Shown piece by piece: positions 26,270-38,077 of a stretch of 64,000 nt of DNA; positions within the stretch are counted from its first letter, which is position 1, and every line of letters begins with the position of its first letter. Source of the DNA: Ianthella basta. Lineage: Eukaryota > Porifera > Demospongiae > Verongiida > Ianthellidae. The notes beneath the pieces are model-generated. The model had not been told where the DNA came from. It ran no database searches and saw only the letters and a program-made list of their open reading frames with translations. A program made the translations under genes and the position numbers. The stretch covers positions 6,148,585-6,212,584 of the forward strand of contig OZ025880.1 in NCBI GenBank assembly GCA_964019415.1, given 5' to 3'.

Positions 26270-27099
26270 GGGCCAACACTGTTGTGAGAATCATGTACAA
26301 TGGTGATGTTACCTTTTTCATGCACCGTATATATCATACAAATGCACACATTCACATGTGTGTATATGCCTAATACAGGAACATACAGTATGCTTGAGTA
26401 TTTAGTTATTGAGCTATTGAATAATAGACTATTGAGATAATTGACACAGCCAACATGACATGCACGTGTGTGTACAGGCATGCAATATCACGTCAGTGGA
26501 CACGTGAGCTGTTCTAATCCCAACTAACCAGAGCCACAGTGGTGTGGGATTTCACAGTACAATGGTAACAGTTCGCAGAGGTACACAGACGTGAGGTAAG
26601 TGGATGGAGTCACTAGTAATATGCTTGCATAGCTGATTAGAATTCCTATGGTAGCCAGGCATACTGAAAGAGGAGGAGATTGTTTCAATGTACACACAAT
26701 ATGATAAGAAATTGTGTACACATCAAGATTAGATTACTCCTGACATACAATTTACACACGTTGAAACATCAACCAGTTAGCACATTAGCCATTTTACTCA
26801 CAAAAATAGAGTTTCTACCCATGTGAGTCACATTTTAACACGCATGTGCCATGGCTATGTATCTTTAATCACTATTGAATGCACACAGTAACCATTTTGT
26901 AAAACTGTACCACTGACCAATACAAACATAAGTTGCGGTCTAACTCGCCTGGTAAGTTACTATGTATGAAGGTGCATGAGTACTCATTCCATGCTACTAT
27001 AGTACGTAATAGGCTTGTGACAAGTCATTGACAATTTGACATACACAGGATCATCATGGTCCAATCACTTTCATTCAATAATGTACTCCTACCTTCTAG
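26270..27099 (+). repeat. Type II upstream module (copy 4, most diverged)
   Basis: Corresponds to 5320-6258, with a CRE-like TCACGTCA at 26488-26495, a donor-like gag/gtac at 26581 and the acceptor ttctag ending at 27099. It gives a 519-bp candidate 5'UTR intron for the gene at 27104. Confidence 0.6.
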
Positions 27100-27103
27100 A
27101 ACT

Positions 27104-27271
27104 ATGGGGGACTGCTGGTCAAGTTGTAAGTCAGCAGATGATGAACTAGGTTTCTCTGAACAAGCAACATCTGATGAGCCGAGCTGGATATCCGAGGCAT
27201 CTATTCTTGCTGTGGATGCTAATGAAGTGTCAGTGACCAAGAAACCAGTGGAAGAGTCGGCTTCGAAATAA
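27104..27271 (+). CDS. Type II small MGxC protein, 55 aa
   Basis: The 55-aa product starts MGDCWSSCKSADDELGFSE and ends KKPVEESASK. Gly2 and Cys4 are followed by Ser6 and Cys8; a Ser at position 6 is favoured by N-myristoyltransferase. The ATG is four bases after a conserved acceptor (gtactcctaccttctag). An in-frame upstream ATG at 27056 falls in the intron and was rejected. The acidic Ser-rich body has no recognisable fold. It is probably membrane-anchored; the role is unknown. Confidence 0.65.
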   Translation: MGDCWSSCKSADDELGFSEQATSDEPSWISEASILAVDANEVSVTKKPVEESASK

Positions 27272-27889
27272 CACTGTATAACTAGCTACAATCCATTGTT
27301 AGCTAGCTAGGTAGCTAGGTGAAAGGTACTCCATAGCTACGTACATAACTTAGGACAAATAAATTATACAACAAAAAGCTAATGTGTTGTGAAATGTAGT
27401 CTAAGTGATACTTCTCACTTGCAAATGCTTCGACTAGTTAGCCGACTTCAGTAGTTGGCAGGCGAAGTGTATAGACAGGTACCTGATGACAGCAATGGTA
27501 GACAGCTAGGAATGCCATATATCCAGCTAATCTGGAAATCTCAATCAGCACATGCAACGGAAGGACAAGTAAACGTACAGTGAGAAAATATACACAAAGA
27601 AGGCGGCAGTGATATGTACCTGAGAGCTCAAGCATGCAGCTTCCCACAGCATGGATTGGAACCATAAATAGAGGAGAGGCTCCCTCTCCTCTATTATCAA
27701 TGCTGAACGATGTTGACCGCCATTCACATGTCCATCACGTGACACATAATGGTGGTCGCGTCGACTGGAAGCATCTTTCGAATAATAATGTTTCGCGGCA
27801 GCTTCGCGGTAGTATTCTAGCGGTCTTCTTATCAATGCTGTACACCACTGACAGTGAAAGCTTCTGGTGCTGAGCTAACTTGCTCTGAC

Positions 27890-28084
27890 ATGACGAAGTT
27901 GGACAAGAAGCTGTTTCTGGACGCCAGCCGACGGGTCCCTCCGAGTCCCTGCCTGCCACCTGGACAAAAATCGCAGAGCTTCGTGTGTGTTTTGATGTGA
28001 GATCTTGAACAATCCGTTGCAAACTTGAGGAGACCGAGCCTGTTCCAACTGCGTCACTTTCATCAAGGAAAATCTCGAGAAATT
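27890..28084 (+). pseudogene. TRAF first exon (RING start), second dead copy
   Basis: Starts MTKLDKKLFLDASRRVPPSP in frame with the intact exon, and retains PCLPPGQKSQSFVCV. A 2-bp loss in the first zinc-ligand region (tgttttgatgtgag versus tgttttgctctgag) then gives a TGA. The exon end and gtaaga donor at 28085 are kept. 28130-28500 matches TRAF intron 1, but no further TRAF exon follows before the next type II remnant. Confidence 0.75.
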
Positions 28085-29136
28085 GTAAGAATTTGGATGG
28101 TGCTGTAGTTAGTACTTGCTGTAACTTTAATACAGTGATTGCACGACACCTTTGAGTCTTTAATGCTTATGCACATTTGCATGTCTGCCTGTGCAGAAGT
28201 TGAGCTGGTAACTGCTTATGCAGATCTCATTGTGGCGCATGTATAATATGAATAGTGTACAAGTGATGAAAGACACTCAAATCTGCTATTGTACAGTGAC
28301 CAGCTCCACTGATGTAGAGGGGACTGTGTACAGTCTCATTGTCTTGTTTGTGTCACAGTTGTGGTGTATTGTGCACAGTTGGGGGAGGGGAGTCCTTGCA
28401 TGTATAACAGTCTAATGGTTAGGTTTAGTTTAGGCAATTAGGGTGTTTACAGTGCAAACAAACAGACAAACATTTAGGCCCTGAAGCCCCACCCAGACCA
28501 TAGAGTCAAAGACAGCACTAATAAGGCATGTGCATGTCACGCAGTACTATGCCAACATACACGATGCACATGCGCATAATCCCAAAACAAACACCGCTGG
28601 CCATTGAAGCGAAGTGACGGTATATACAACAATTACTTTCACTGAGTACATTGAAAGTCAACTATATAAGGTCAGTCAATGTAGCTGTGTTTGCTCAGCT
28701 GAATACAGTGCATATGGTAACTACGTACAGAGACAAAGACTGTTTTGTTATACACACACTCGGCCGCACACACTGATAAGAACTTGCATACACACTTTAG
28801 ACGGAAGTGTTAGTGATAAATTTGTCCATTTGCTTAAGTGATCAGCACACTTGTACAGTATTTCACAAAACAATTGTTACAAGTGAGGTGAAAGGTCAGA
28901 GGTGAGCTGTGAGAGGGATGGTGCCTTAAATTTGTACAACAACTATTAGTCAAAATGCTTTACCACTATAACTGATAGAAACATAGATGTCTTTCAATAG
29001 CTATGGTTTGCCTGGTCAGTTACTATGAAAGTACATACAAACTATATAATGCTTTACAGTCATTGCCTTGACAAACTTCATTGCCATGCATGGCCAGTCA
29101 CTTTCATTCATTGTTGTGCTTCTATCTTATAAAGTC

Positions 29137-29184
29137 ATGGAGAGCTGTTTGTCATGTGTTCGTAGAAGAGTAGCTGAGGAATAG
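29137..29184 (+). pseudogene. Type II small gene, dead copy (MESC start)
   Basis: MESCLSCVRRRVAEE followed by a stop. Compared with MGNCLPC of the intact copies, Gly2 has become Glu (GGG/GGA to GAG). The preceding splice acceptor ctacag has become ataaag, a weaker site. The upstream accessory sequence (ccagtcactttcattcattg) is kept. Loss of the lipidation residue and early stop indicate a pseudogene. Confidence 0.65.
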
Positions 29185-29696
29185 ACTTTCCTCAACAAGC
29201 TACATCTGATGGGAACAATGGATCTGGGATGGTTTCTATTGTTGCTAGCAGATACCGTCTGGTTTCTTGTCTAACCAGTGAGCACGACACCTGTGGAATA
29301 GTCACTGGATAACACAGGATAACTACAGGGCCTTGTTAGATAGGTGATGAACAATGAATGAACAACAAAATATTCCATAGCTACTAACGTAGGATTTAAA
29401 TTTACTCATGTGTTGTAGTTTCTTATGTACATATCTAAATAGTTGAAGACCATGGGCACTGATTACTGCTATGGTGAACAGGCCTAGCTCCTGCTGGTGA
29501 CCCTTGAGCACATTGACATCGATCAGAACGTTATTCAATAAGCTAGTATAATTTTTACATGAATGATCGAGGTGCGAGGGGTGCCAGTGGATATGCACGT
29601 GCCAATTATGTAGTATTGCATCATGCATATTGGCCTAGTAAACACAATTTTTTAAAAGATGCTTGTGGTATCCATGGCGGGTTTCAGCTATCCAAG

Positions 29697-29820
29697 AATG
29701 CTGTATGCCACTGACAAAGAAAGCTGCAAGGGCTAATAGGGCTGTCCCAGTTGTCAAAGCGTGCTAACACCGTCTGACGTGAGTATCAGTGCCTGATTAG
29801 CTGCTATTGCAAAATTGTGA
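29697..29820 (+). pseudogene. TRAF leader joined directly to TRAF exon 2
   Basis: aatgctgtatgccactgaca (TRAF leader) runs straight into tgtcccagttgtcaaagcgtgc and ctgacgtgagtatcagtgcc, which match TRAF exon 2 and its donor (31020-31095). Exon 1 and intron 1 have been deleted between them. It is an internally deleted duplicate. Confidence 0.7.
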
Positions 29821-30305
29821 CTTGCAATTGCTTTGACCAGTTAGCCAACTTGAGTGCTGGGCTAGTAAGATGTATAGACAGGCACCTGATGACAGAAATG
29901 GTGGACAGCTAGGAATGCCATATATCCAGCTAACCTGCACTGATTCAGCACATGCATATGATGCATATGATCAGAACGACTAGTGAATGTATAGTGAGTA
30001 GATAGCTATGCATAAAGTAGGCGGTAGTGGTACGTACCTGAGAGCACGCAGAACTTATCCAGGTCTTACGGCGTCGACTGGATGATCCGATGTGCATGCC
30101 CTGGCCATTTACACGGCTTGTTGAATGACGATGCGCATAGTCGTCACAGGATCACGTGCATTAAGTTACATCATTCAGATATGGTCGCATTTTTTTAAAC
30201 TTTGAATAATGCGTGTCGTGGTATGTATTCTAGCGGTGTTCTACCGAAGAATGCTGTATACCACTGACAGTGAACGCTGCCAGGGCTGAGCTAACCTGCT
30301 CTGTC

Positions 30306-33300
30306 ATGACGGAGTTGGACAAAACGCTGTTTCTGAACGCCAGACGATTGCCTCCCCCTTGTCTCCCACCTGGACAACAATCCCAGAGCTTTATGTGTGT
30401 GTTTTGCTCTGAGATCTTAGAGAATCCTTCGCAGGCTACCTGCGGAGACCGAGCCTGTTCTAACTGTGTCGCTTTCATCAAGAAAAATCTCGAGCAATTG
30501 TAAGTATTTTTCGAGTGCTTTATGACACAGCTGCAGTGATTGCATGGTACAGTCGATTTCAGAACGGTTGGCCAAAATGGCAAATGGCAGAACGATCAAA
30601 TGGCGTGACGTCACTATTAGTTCAACTGCTTGCCGTTACGTCACTCCTATTGTACAGTATTGCCTTTTGCCATTTACCTTTTGGACCACCATTCTGAAAT
30701 TGGCTGTAGCTTTGCAACGTGTGCTTATGCAAATTTGCCTGTGCAGAAGTTGAGCTGATAGCTAACTTCTCAAGCAGATCTCTATGGTGCATGTATATGA
30801 ATTGTGTACCAATGATGAAAGGCAACTGAATCTGCTGCTGTACAGTGGCCGGTTCCACTGATGTAGAGGGGACTGTGTACAGTCTTTGCTATCGTGGTGC
30901 ATTGTGCTCAGTTGGGGGAGGGGGTGCTTGCATGTGTAGCATTCTAATGGTTCTCTGCTATTGCTATCAACTCCCACAATTCTCTGCCTTCATGCTGTGA
31001 TCGACAGTGAAAAAGACACCTTGAAGTGTCCCGGTTGTCAAAGCGTGCTAACACCATCTGACGTGAGTATCAGTGCCTGATTAGCTGCTATTGCGAAATT
31101 GTGACCTATTCCTTCTGTCTATTATAGGTCTATTAGTACATTGTGCTACAAATGTCCTGCTAATGACTTACATGCATTCATGATATCAACTATCTTTTGT
31201 GTGTAGTTCTTCCCCGACAAGGCTGCTCAGAGGGAGCTAAGGACTGTACAAGTGATATGTCCGCACTCAGGATGTGGGTGGCAAGGAGCCTACCAGGACT
31301 ACCCCGGCCATCTCACCACTGACTGTGTCGCTGCCCCCGTGTCATGCCCACAATGCGGACAGACTGTGCCTCTAAACCAGTTGCAGGCCCACGAGGGACT
31401 CTGCCCCAACCGATCTCTCCACTGCCCACACTGCCAAATGCAAGTCCCTGCAGCACAAATGGAAGTAAGTGGACCTCACAAGGGATGAGAGGAGTAGAGT
31501 CTGAATTGTCTTTGGTGTGTGCTACTTATTTAATTTGGTTTAAAGCAATTATAGAGGTATCTGAGGTTGTGACCTGTGGTATGCACAGTGAGTATCCAAT
31601 ATGTGGGGGGTTCCCCTTAAGTTGTCCCTACTGCTAGCATAAGATTTTGCCGCTGGCTAGTTACACTAAAGAAACATACATCTACACCATAAGGAAACGT
31701 TCCATAGCATTTACAGTAGGCGGAGCATACTTCTAAATGTTTTTGTGCTTAGATGATAGACCTCACATTATTGATGGAGTGTGAAACCATAATAGTGCGT
31801 ATTATAAAGGTGCAGGTAGAGTGTGGAGTTTGGTGTAGAGTTTAGGGCATAGGTGACTGAAGAGGAGGAGAATGAGTTCATTGAAGGTGGTGGCATTGAT
31901 TGTTTCAATGCTGGGGATTCCACATTATAATTTCAATTCAAAGTAGTTTCACATTTTACAGTTTCAATTTGGTTCACATCATATACCTGAATTCCCCCCC
32001 CCCCCCCCCCCCCCCCCCCCTTCCTCCTTCTCAGGCCCACTTGGCTGGATGTGAGGAACATATCGTTCCCTGTCAGTCATGTGGGAAGAACATTAAAAGG
32101 AAGTTGGTGAGTGAAGGGGTCTTCACAGCTTAGTCCAAAAGATCAGCATGTGGTGGAATGGTCCTTAAGGTGGAACTCCCACTGTGTTTGTTCAACTCAA
32201 CTGCTTGAGAGGTGTCCTGGACATTGTTGCAACTCCCGACTAACAAACCGAAGGACTCGCAATCGATGCCGAGTACATACAGACTGGCAGATGGAGTTAA
32301 TAATATTCATCCATTACATCAGAATATCAAGTAGCGTTACCATGTCCACGTGTGACGTGTTGCTACGTCATTTTAGAAAAATGCTGTTACGGGTGGGTAT
32401 ACACGGTTGCATACTCTCATCTCTTATCTACTCTTGATTACATACATCCCATGGGTTGCTGAATCCAGGGAAATACCTCAAGCTATGGCCTCAATACTTC
32501 CTTAGCTACTCTTCAATACACAATGGGATGTTGTATTCCTTCCATGCAGAGACCTATCTGAGTTAGGCTATTTCGACGCAAGCAATGTTTGGCATGCATT
32601 CTTTCACACAGTCACATGGGTCCAGTTTCTGCCCTGAAGTTTACAAGTTCAAGCACAACCAGCAAGCCAGAGTTTAATAATGAATAGCTTTTATTAAAGA
32701 ATAGGGTGATAGATGCTAGTGACCCCCAGAGCTCCGTATTGCTTCTGTCAATTGCGCAAGCCAATCGTATTGTGAGTGGCCCTGGCAGTAGAGAGCCAAT
32801 TATGTACAAACTGAGTGAATGTAAAGGACAAATGCAAAGGAAGAATGCAACAGTGAAGCTTCGGATGTGACTTGTACCTTTGCTCTCTGTCTACCTGTTC
32901 GGACCATATAGCTGTTTGCATAGGGAATTATACATACTAGCAGAGAAGGGCGCCTTTGGCGCCCTCCTCTGCTCCGGCGCCCAACGCAGGTGCTTCCGAT
33001 GCCAGTGCTTCTGATGCAAAGCACTTCTAAACCTGGCTACTGAATGATAGCTGTAGACGCTGCAGTTGCAGTTAGCTATAGAGTTGCATGCAGCTGACTC
33101 CTCTTCCACCATGAATCACCTTCTGCAAGGTCAAACGTCTTGTATCGCCCTCCAAATTAACAGAACTGACTCATGATGGCCCCTTTGACCTGATTCCTGG
33201 TTGTCCTCTTGAGTTGACTCCTGGTTGGTCCTTTGAGCTGACTCCCCTCGAGCTGGCTCCTGCTTTTCCCTTGGTGCTGACTCCTGTGGGTGAAGGTTGA

Positions 33301-36300
33301 GTGATGGTCTTGGAGTTCTGACAGTTGTTGTCGGTTCCTAAGAGCTCTCATGCATCCCCGAATGTCTTGACCTCTTGGTTAGTCCAGTGATGCCCTTAAT
33401 GTTCGGCATATGCGCACTGCAACGGTTGCAAATGGCTTTGCGATGACGTCATGAGATCATTGCGCAAGCCTAAAACCCGCATAATTTGTGCCCATCCTTT
33501 CGCCATCGAGCCGCTTTCACTCGCGTAAGACGGCGCTTTCCGCTATATAGCTTATATCACCCACAGCCTTCTACATTGTGCTAAAACTATAGCAAAGAAG
33601 CCGTCGCACCATCTTCCCAGGAGGAGTTGTGTAACAAAGGAATTAGCTGCGAATTTCGTAATCTACTTCGCTTTCCTCCGTAAAACAAAAATGGCGTCCT
33701 ATAGTAACGTATGGCGAGTTGGCGCAAAACCTTCATTTCGCAAGCTTTCGCAGGGAAACCCAGCCGAGGACACCCTCTGGATAGCGCTTCGACGTTCGGA
33801 CTGCGTTTTCTGCAAACTCTCCGCACGGTTCCCGAGATTAGTGCGGACAAAAAATCGGCCTAGCTCCATTATAATAAGATAATAAGATGGCCAGTTACTT
33901 TCTAAAATGCTGCAATCTGATTGGTCTGTTAGGTATGGATTACAGGCATTTACACTTGATGCATCTTTTGTAACCTAGTTTGTGATTAGGATGGGAGATA
34001 TAATGTATGTATCTCATTCGATGGATAATTTATGAGCATTTTTTGCACAAACTGGCATCCCCATAGTATGCACCTTGTGGTACAAGCCTAGACAGGCTGT
34101 GGTTAAGGAGGTTGGCGCTGTGGTGGATGTGGTTGAGTAGTGCAACCACAGGAAGCACTTGTACATTCCTGTCACAACTGTATTTAGGAAATGACATGTG
34201 CAGTCATTGGTGAAGGTGGTTTGAGTCTTCCACTGTGAAGTTGTACATACATAATATGCATGTATAGAAGAATGGTATACTATGGATCTTCCTCCTGCTC
34301 TACACCCTCATTCTCCAACTCTGCATCCGCATTCTCCCACCCCACACTCTCATTCTCCCACCCCCACTCTAATCCTCCCATTCCACACCCTCATCCTCCC
34401 ACTCCACATCCTCCTCTCAGATGCCGAGGCACCTCTCAATGGAGTGTAAAGCTACCCAGTCCTGCCCATATGCACCATTGGGATGCCACTATCAGGTCAG
34501 TGCTCCACTGGGTTCCATTACACTACCTTCAAAGCAACTGTGTATGTATGCACATACGTAATATACTGTGTGTGCTCTCAACAACTACCAGCACTAACAT
34601 GTATACTCAGCATTCCAGAGGTGAGGGTCACATGACAGTTTTGTGATCCTATTCCGTAATTATTCCTATGCTGTAAGCAAACTACTGTATAGCGCAAAAT
34701 ATTCACAGGAGAATATTTTCGAGAATCTTCAAATTTTAGCTCAAACTGCAATTTTCACGGGAATGTTTTTGCGTTTTGTGAGATGTAGGTAAGCCACGCC
34801 CCCTATAGAATGGCGGTGTAAAGCAACGATCATGATGAAGCGTGCTTGGATCATACGTATGATCTCGAATTGACTAACACACTTCTCCAGCTCACTTCCC
34901 AAAAACACGGTTGCTGTTACACCTTGCTCTGCTTCCCTTTTCCCACTACACGAGCTTTTTCCTCCAGGGTAAAATCTTTGTACGCTCCGCATCATGAACT
35001 GCAAGCAATAGCTATCTTCTTCGCCCGCATCGGTGCTGATGACCTTCACCGCTTCATTGGCAGCTACAATGGTGTACGCCTGTTACTACTGTTCAAAGCG
35101 AACTGTCTGGCTTCGGTAGCACTGAACCAGGGCGCGTGAAGTAGTCATACCGTCACTACAGAGACATCGATCACAGCTTCACCCGTAACAGCTGAAAACT
35201 TGAGAGCGGCACCTGTAGCAGTAAACACTCGGTGATGAGCTCAGCGGCACGAGGCACTGTGCCTTCTTAGCATGCACAGCTAGGCTAGATTTGCTGCAGT
35301 GTATAGTTACAGGCAAGTAGCTGTGCCATCATCCATCTAAGTTCACCAATTAATGTATAAGCATAGGGTTAATACAAAATATCCGGGGGGGGGGGGGGGG
35401 GGGGGGAATATTTTCGCAAATCATGATCTATCCGCAAAATTCGCAAAAATTTTCTCCCGTGAAACTTTTGCGCTATACGATAGCTCACAAAGTAGTGCTA
35501 TGACTTTGTGATAGTAGTGACTTTGTGATTGTCACAACGGTGAAACTGCTCTGGACCTGTCATGATTGTGTCCTGTGCAGGCATCAAAACAACAGAATAT
35601 TCTTAATCCCAACCCTAATGGGTATGGAGCTTTAATGATGTGGTGTCTGGTTGGCTGTGTAATATGTACCAGTTCCCAAACAAGGTTAAAATGTTTAGGC
35701 TGGCAGAGAATGCTAGGTCATAATACCTATGGCCAATAGTATGTAGGTGCAAACACTGCAAATGGAGTGTACAGGAGGTACTGACATCACTTTGTGGTCA
35801 TTGTTCTCTCTAGGGACATGGGTGTCTTCTAGAGGAATCATTTTCTCTTTCGTTGTTTTTGGCTAGTGGCTGATCCATGATAGCCAGTTTAGGTATTCAT
35901 TAATTGCTTTTGTAAAGGAGCAATGCTTGCAGATGCTGCTGATGTTACACCAACATCAACTTCTTCAAACTGTAGTAATTTCATACAGACGTGCGTTCCT
36001 ACTACAAGTTACGTACAGGCGTATATACAACTACATACGGGTCAAGTTACAGGCATGCATATGCCCACAGCGGGTAACTTTTCTTCAGCACACCGTACAC
36101 AGGTGCATGGAAGCAAAATGGCAGGAAATAGTGTGTACAGTGCATAGCAAACTGTCATCTTCAGGGCTTCATATATGTACATTTTTGCAAACCACTTCAT
36201 CTTGCCCAGTCAGAGCTCCATAGCGCACAGACTATTGTGATGTACGCCATAGCTCGTTGATCGTTGAGTTTGCCTTTTTACAACCCCAGACAGATCCTGT

Positions 36301-37253
36301 TTTTCATAGTTTGTGAAAATGTTTATGAGTTTTGCCTGCTAGGTATTGTAGGTACTGTTTAGTGACCAACGACCACTACCATGACTAATTTTCATGCTCT
36401 ATTCTTGTGTATTACTCAGGGTACAGCACAAGAGATAGTTGATCATGAGAGAGAGTCTACATCTTCCCATTCCAGGATGGTTGTCAAGGCGGTTGTGGAT
36501 TTGGTAGACCAGGCCAATAGAATGGCCTCCGGGGGACCTGGAGTGGGACGTGACTTCATCAACCAGGTGGATGCAGCCATCACTCGATTAGAGACAAGGG
36601 CAACAGAGCTGACTCGGCAGGTGGGGGATGTGATGACAGACGTCCAGCGACTCAAGTCTGAAGCACAATCGCAAGCTACTGCAACAGAGGAGGCCATTTC
36701 TAGACTGCAGCAATCAATGAAAGAGCTCCAGGACTACTACAGTGACCTGGCACTGTCGGTGCAGACCCTGCAGGCTACCAGCTACAGTGGAGTGTACATT
36801 TGGAAGATACCCGAGCTGACCAGGAGGAGGAGGGATGCTGTCCTGGGAAAGACCATCTCCCTCTACAGTGCCCCATTCTTCACATCACGCCATGGCTACA
36901 AGCTGTGTCTGCGAGTCTACCTCAATGGAGATGGGTCAGGTCGAGGCACACACATCTCCTTCTTCATAACTCTCATGAAGGGAGAGTTTGACCCACTCCT
37001 CCCCTGGCCCTTCAAGCAGACCGTTTCCCTTTCACTGCTAGCACAGGATGGAGTGTCACGAGACATCACCCAGTCCTTCAAGCCAGATGAGGACAGTAGC
37101 AGCTTCCAAATGCCAAAGTCCGAGATGAATGTGGCATCAGGTTGTCCACAGTTCTGCTCTTTGGCTGTACTGGATAACCTATCCTACGCTCGTGGTGACA
37201 CCATTTACCTCAAGGGTGCCATCAATCTCCGAGGAATTGAACACATCCCGTAA
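30306..37253 (+). CDS. TRAF protein: RING, TRAF zinc fingers, coiled coil, MATH; 495 aa
   Basis: Six exons keep one frame: 30306-30499, 31008-31062, 31207-31464, 32035-32106, 34421-34495 and 36420-37253, all with GT-AG borders. TRAF family proteins are receptor-proximal adaptors and, with a RING, E3 ubiquitin ligases in NF-kB/JNK-type signalling. The RING lies at about residues 31-75 (Cys31, Cys34, Cys46, Cys51, Cys54, Cys72, Cys75), with Asp48 where His is usual (CGDRAC). TRAF-type zinc fingers run from about 95 to 225 with repeated CPxC/HxxxC patterns split over exons 3-5 (CPQCGQ, CPHCQM, CQSCGK, CPYAPLGC). A coiled coil lies at about 250-340, and a MATH domain at about 342-490 starts YSGVYIWKI. 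The ATG at 30306 was chosen because the duplicated exon copies at 18746 and 27890 start at the same place. It is the only complete copy in the window. Confidence 0.88.
31989..32020 (+). repeat. Poly-C tract in the polypyrimidine region of TRAF intron 3
   Basis: A run of about 34 C lies immediately before ttcctccttctcag, the acceptor of TRAF exon 4. It effectively forms part of the polypyrimidine tract. Its length is prone to assembly and slippage error. Confidence 0.9.
33160..33340 (+). repeat. Degenerate minisatellite in TRAF intron 4
   Basis: Imperfect units of about 24-27 bp built on gagttgactcctggttg and related versions (gagctgactcccctcgag, gagctggctcctgctttt). It lies inside the intron between TRAF exons 4 and 5 and has no coding support. 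The rest of this 2.3-kb intron shows nothing recognisable. Confidence 0.6.
34685..35480. mobile_element. DNA element with GTATAGCGCAAAA termini and TA target site, in TRAF intron 5
   Basis: The left end ctgtatagcgcaaaatattc and right end ...gaaacttttgcgctatacga are inverted copies, flanked by TA at 34683-34684 and 35481-35482. The interior of about 800 bp contains a G-run (about 35385-35406) and no intact transposase. The paralogous intron in block 2 lacks this element and has a different one at the same TA (50565-50741). Confidence 0.7.
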
Positions 37254-38077
37254 CTCTTTTCATGCCTTACTTTTAAACCCATGCTTCAACGTGCTCCTCA
37301 AGCACGTAAACTCTGAGCTCTAGTGTTGTATCAGTGATAGATACATGCGTGTACTGGCAGAGCTGCTGCAGTACATATGGGCTGCCCATCTGCAAAGAGC
37401 GCAGCTCATCAATGTTGTACTGCATGTTTGACAAACAGGCTCACAACTCTCTTTTTACTCCATTTGTCGTCATACACACTCATGGTTGACCATTTTACAC
37501 ATTCATGTACAACTGCAGCTTCACATGCAGATTATAATTAAATGACAGCTTTCAGTTTTGTATGTCACTATAGTGCATGTATGTGCTAATGAGCTGTGAC
37601 TAGTATAGAATGACTATAAACTGCATGCATGCATATGATTATGACGTCTTTATATATTGCAATATTGCATTCATAATTCTAATATTATAGGCGTATAATA
37701 GCTCTGTCACGGAATCTGCATGCACTTAATTGGCCATGGCAGCTGGCCCGCATGTGGACGCCATATAATCTGCGGTAGCAGTTAACAAGCTCAATTTAAA
37801 TGGTGCATGGAGCGTTAGCCGATCGCGCGATATGTCGACCATACATGCAGTGCAGGCGCGGCCCCATGAACAGCTGGGACTGACGTACCCGTACGCATGC
37901 TTGCACGCGCTGCTCACCGCATATTGCAGTTCTGTTCTGCATGCTGGACAGTTTCAACCCCCCTGTGCGCTTCTTCTATTGGTGGTTTGCGTCTCCGTGG
38001 AGACAGAGACAAAATTAACAGCTGGAGCGGCGTCGCTTTCATGTACCTGCTGGAGGACAGTGCGAGACGAGTACGCA

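Noticed and set aside
33691-33882. A 63-aa frame starting MASYSNVWRV in TRAF intron 4
   Set aside because: The start context (aaaaATGGcg) is good, but the frame has no homologue I know and lies in a GC-richer patch of the intron; there is not enough support for a gene.
34846-35139. Open frames of about 100 aa inside TRAF intron 5
   Set aside because: They lie within the 34685-35480 inverted-repeat element and show no transposase or other domain.
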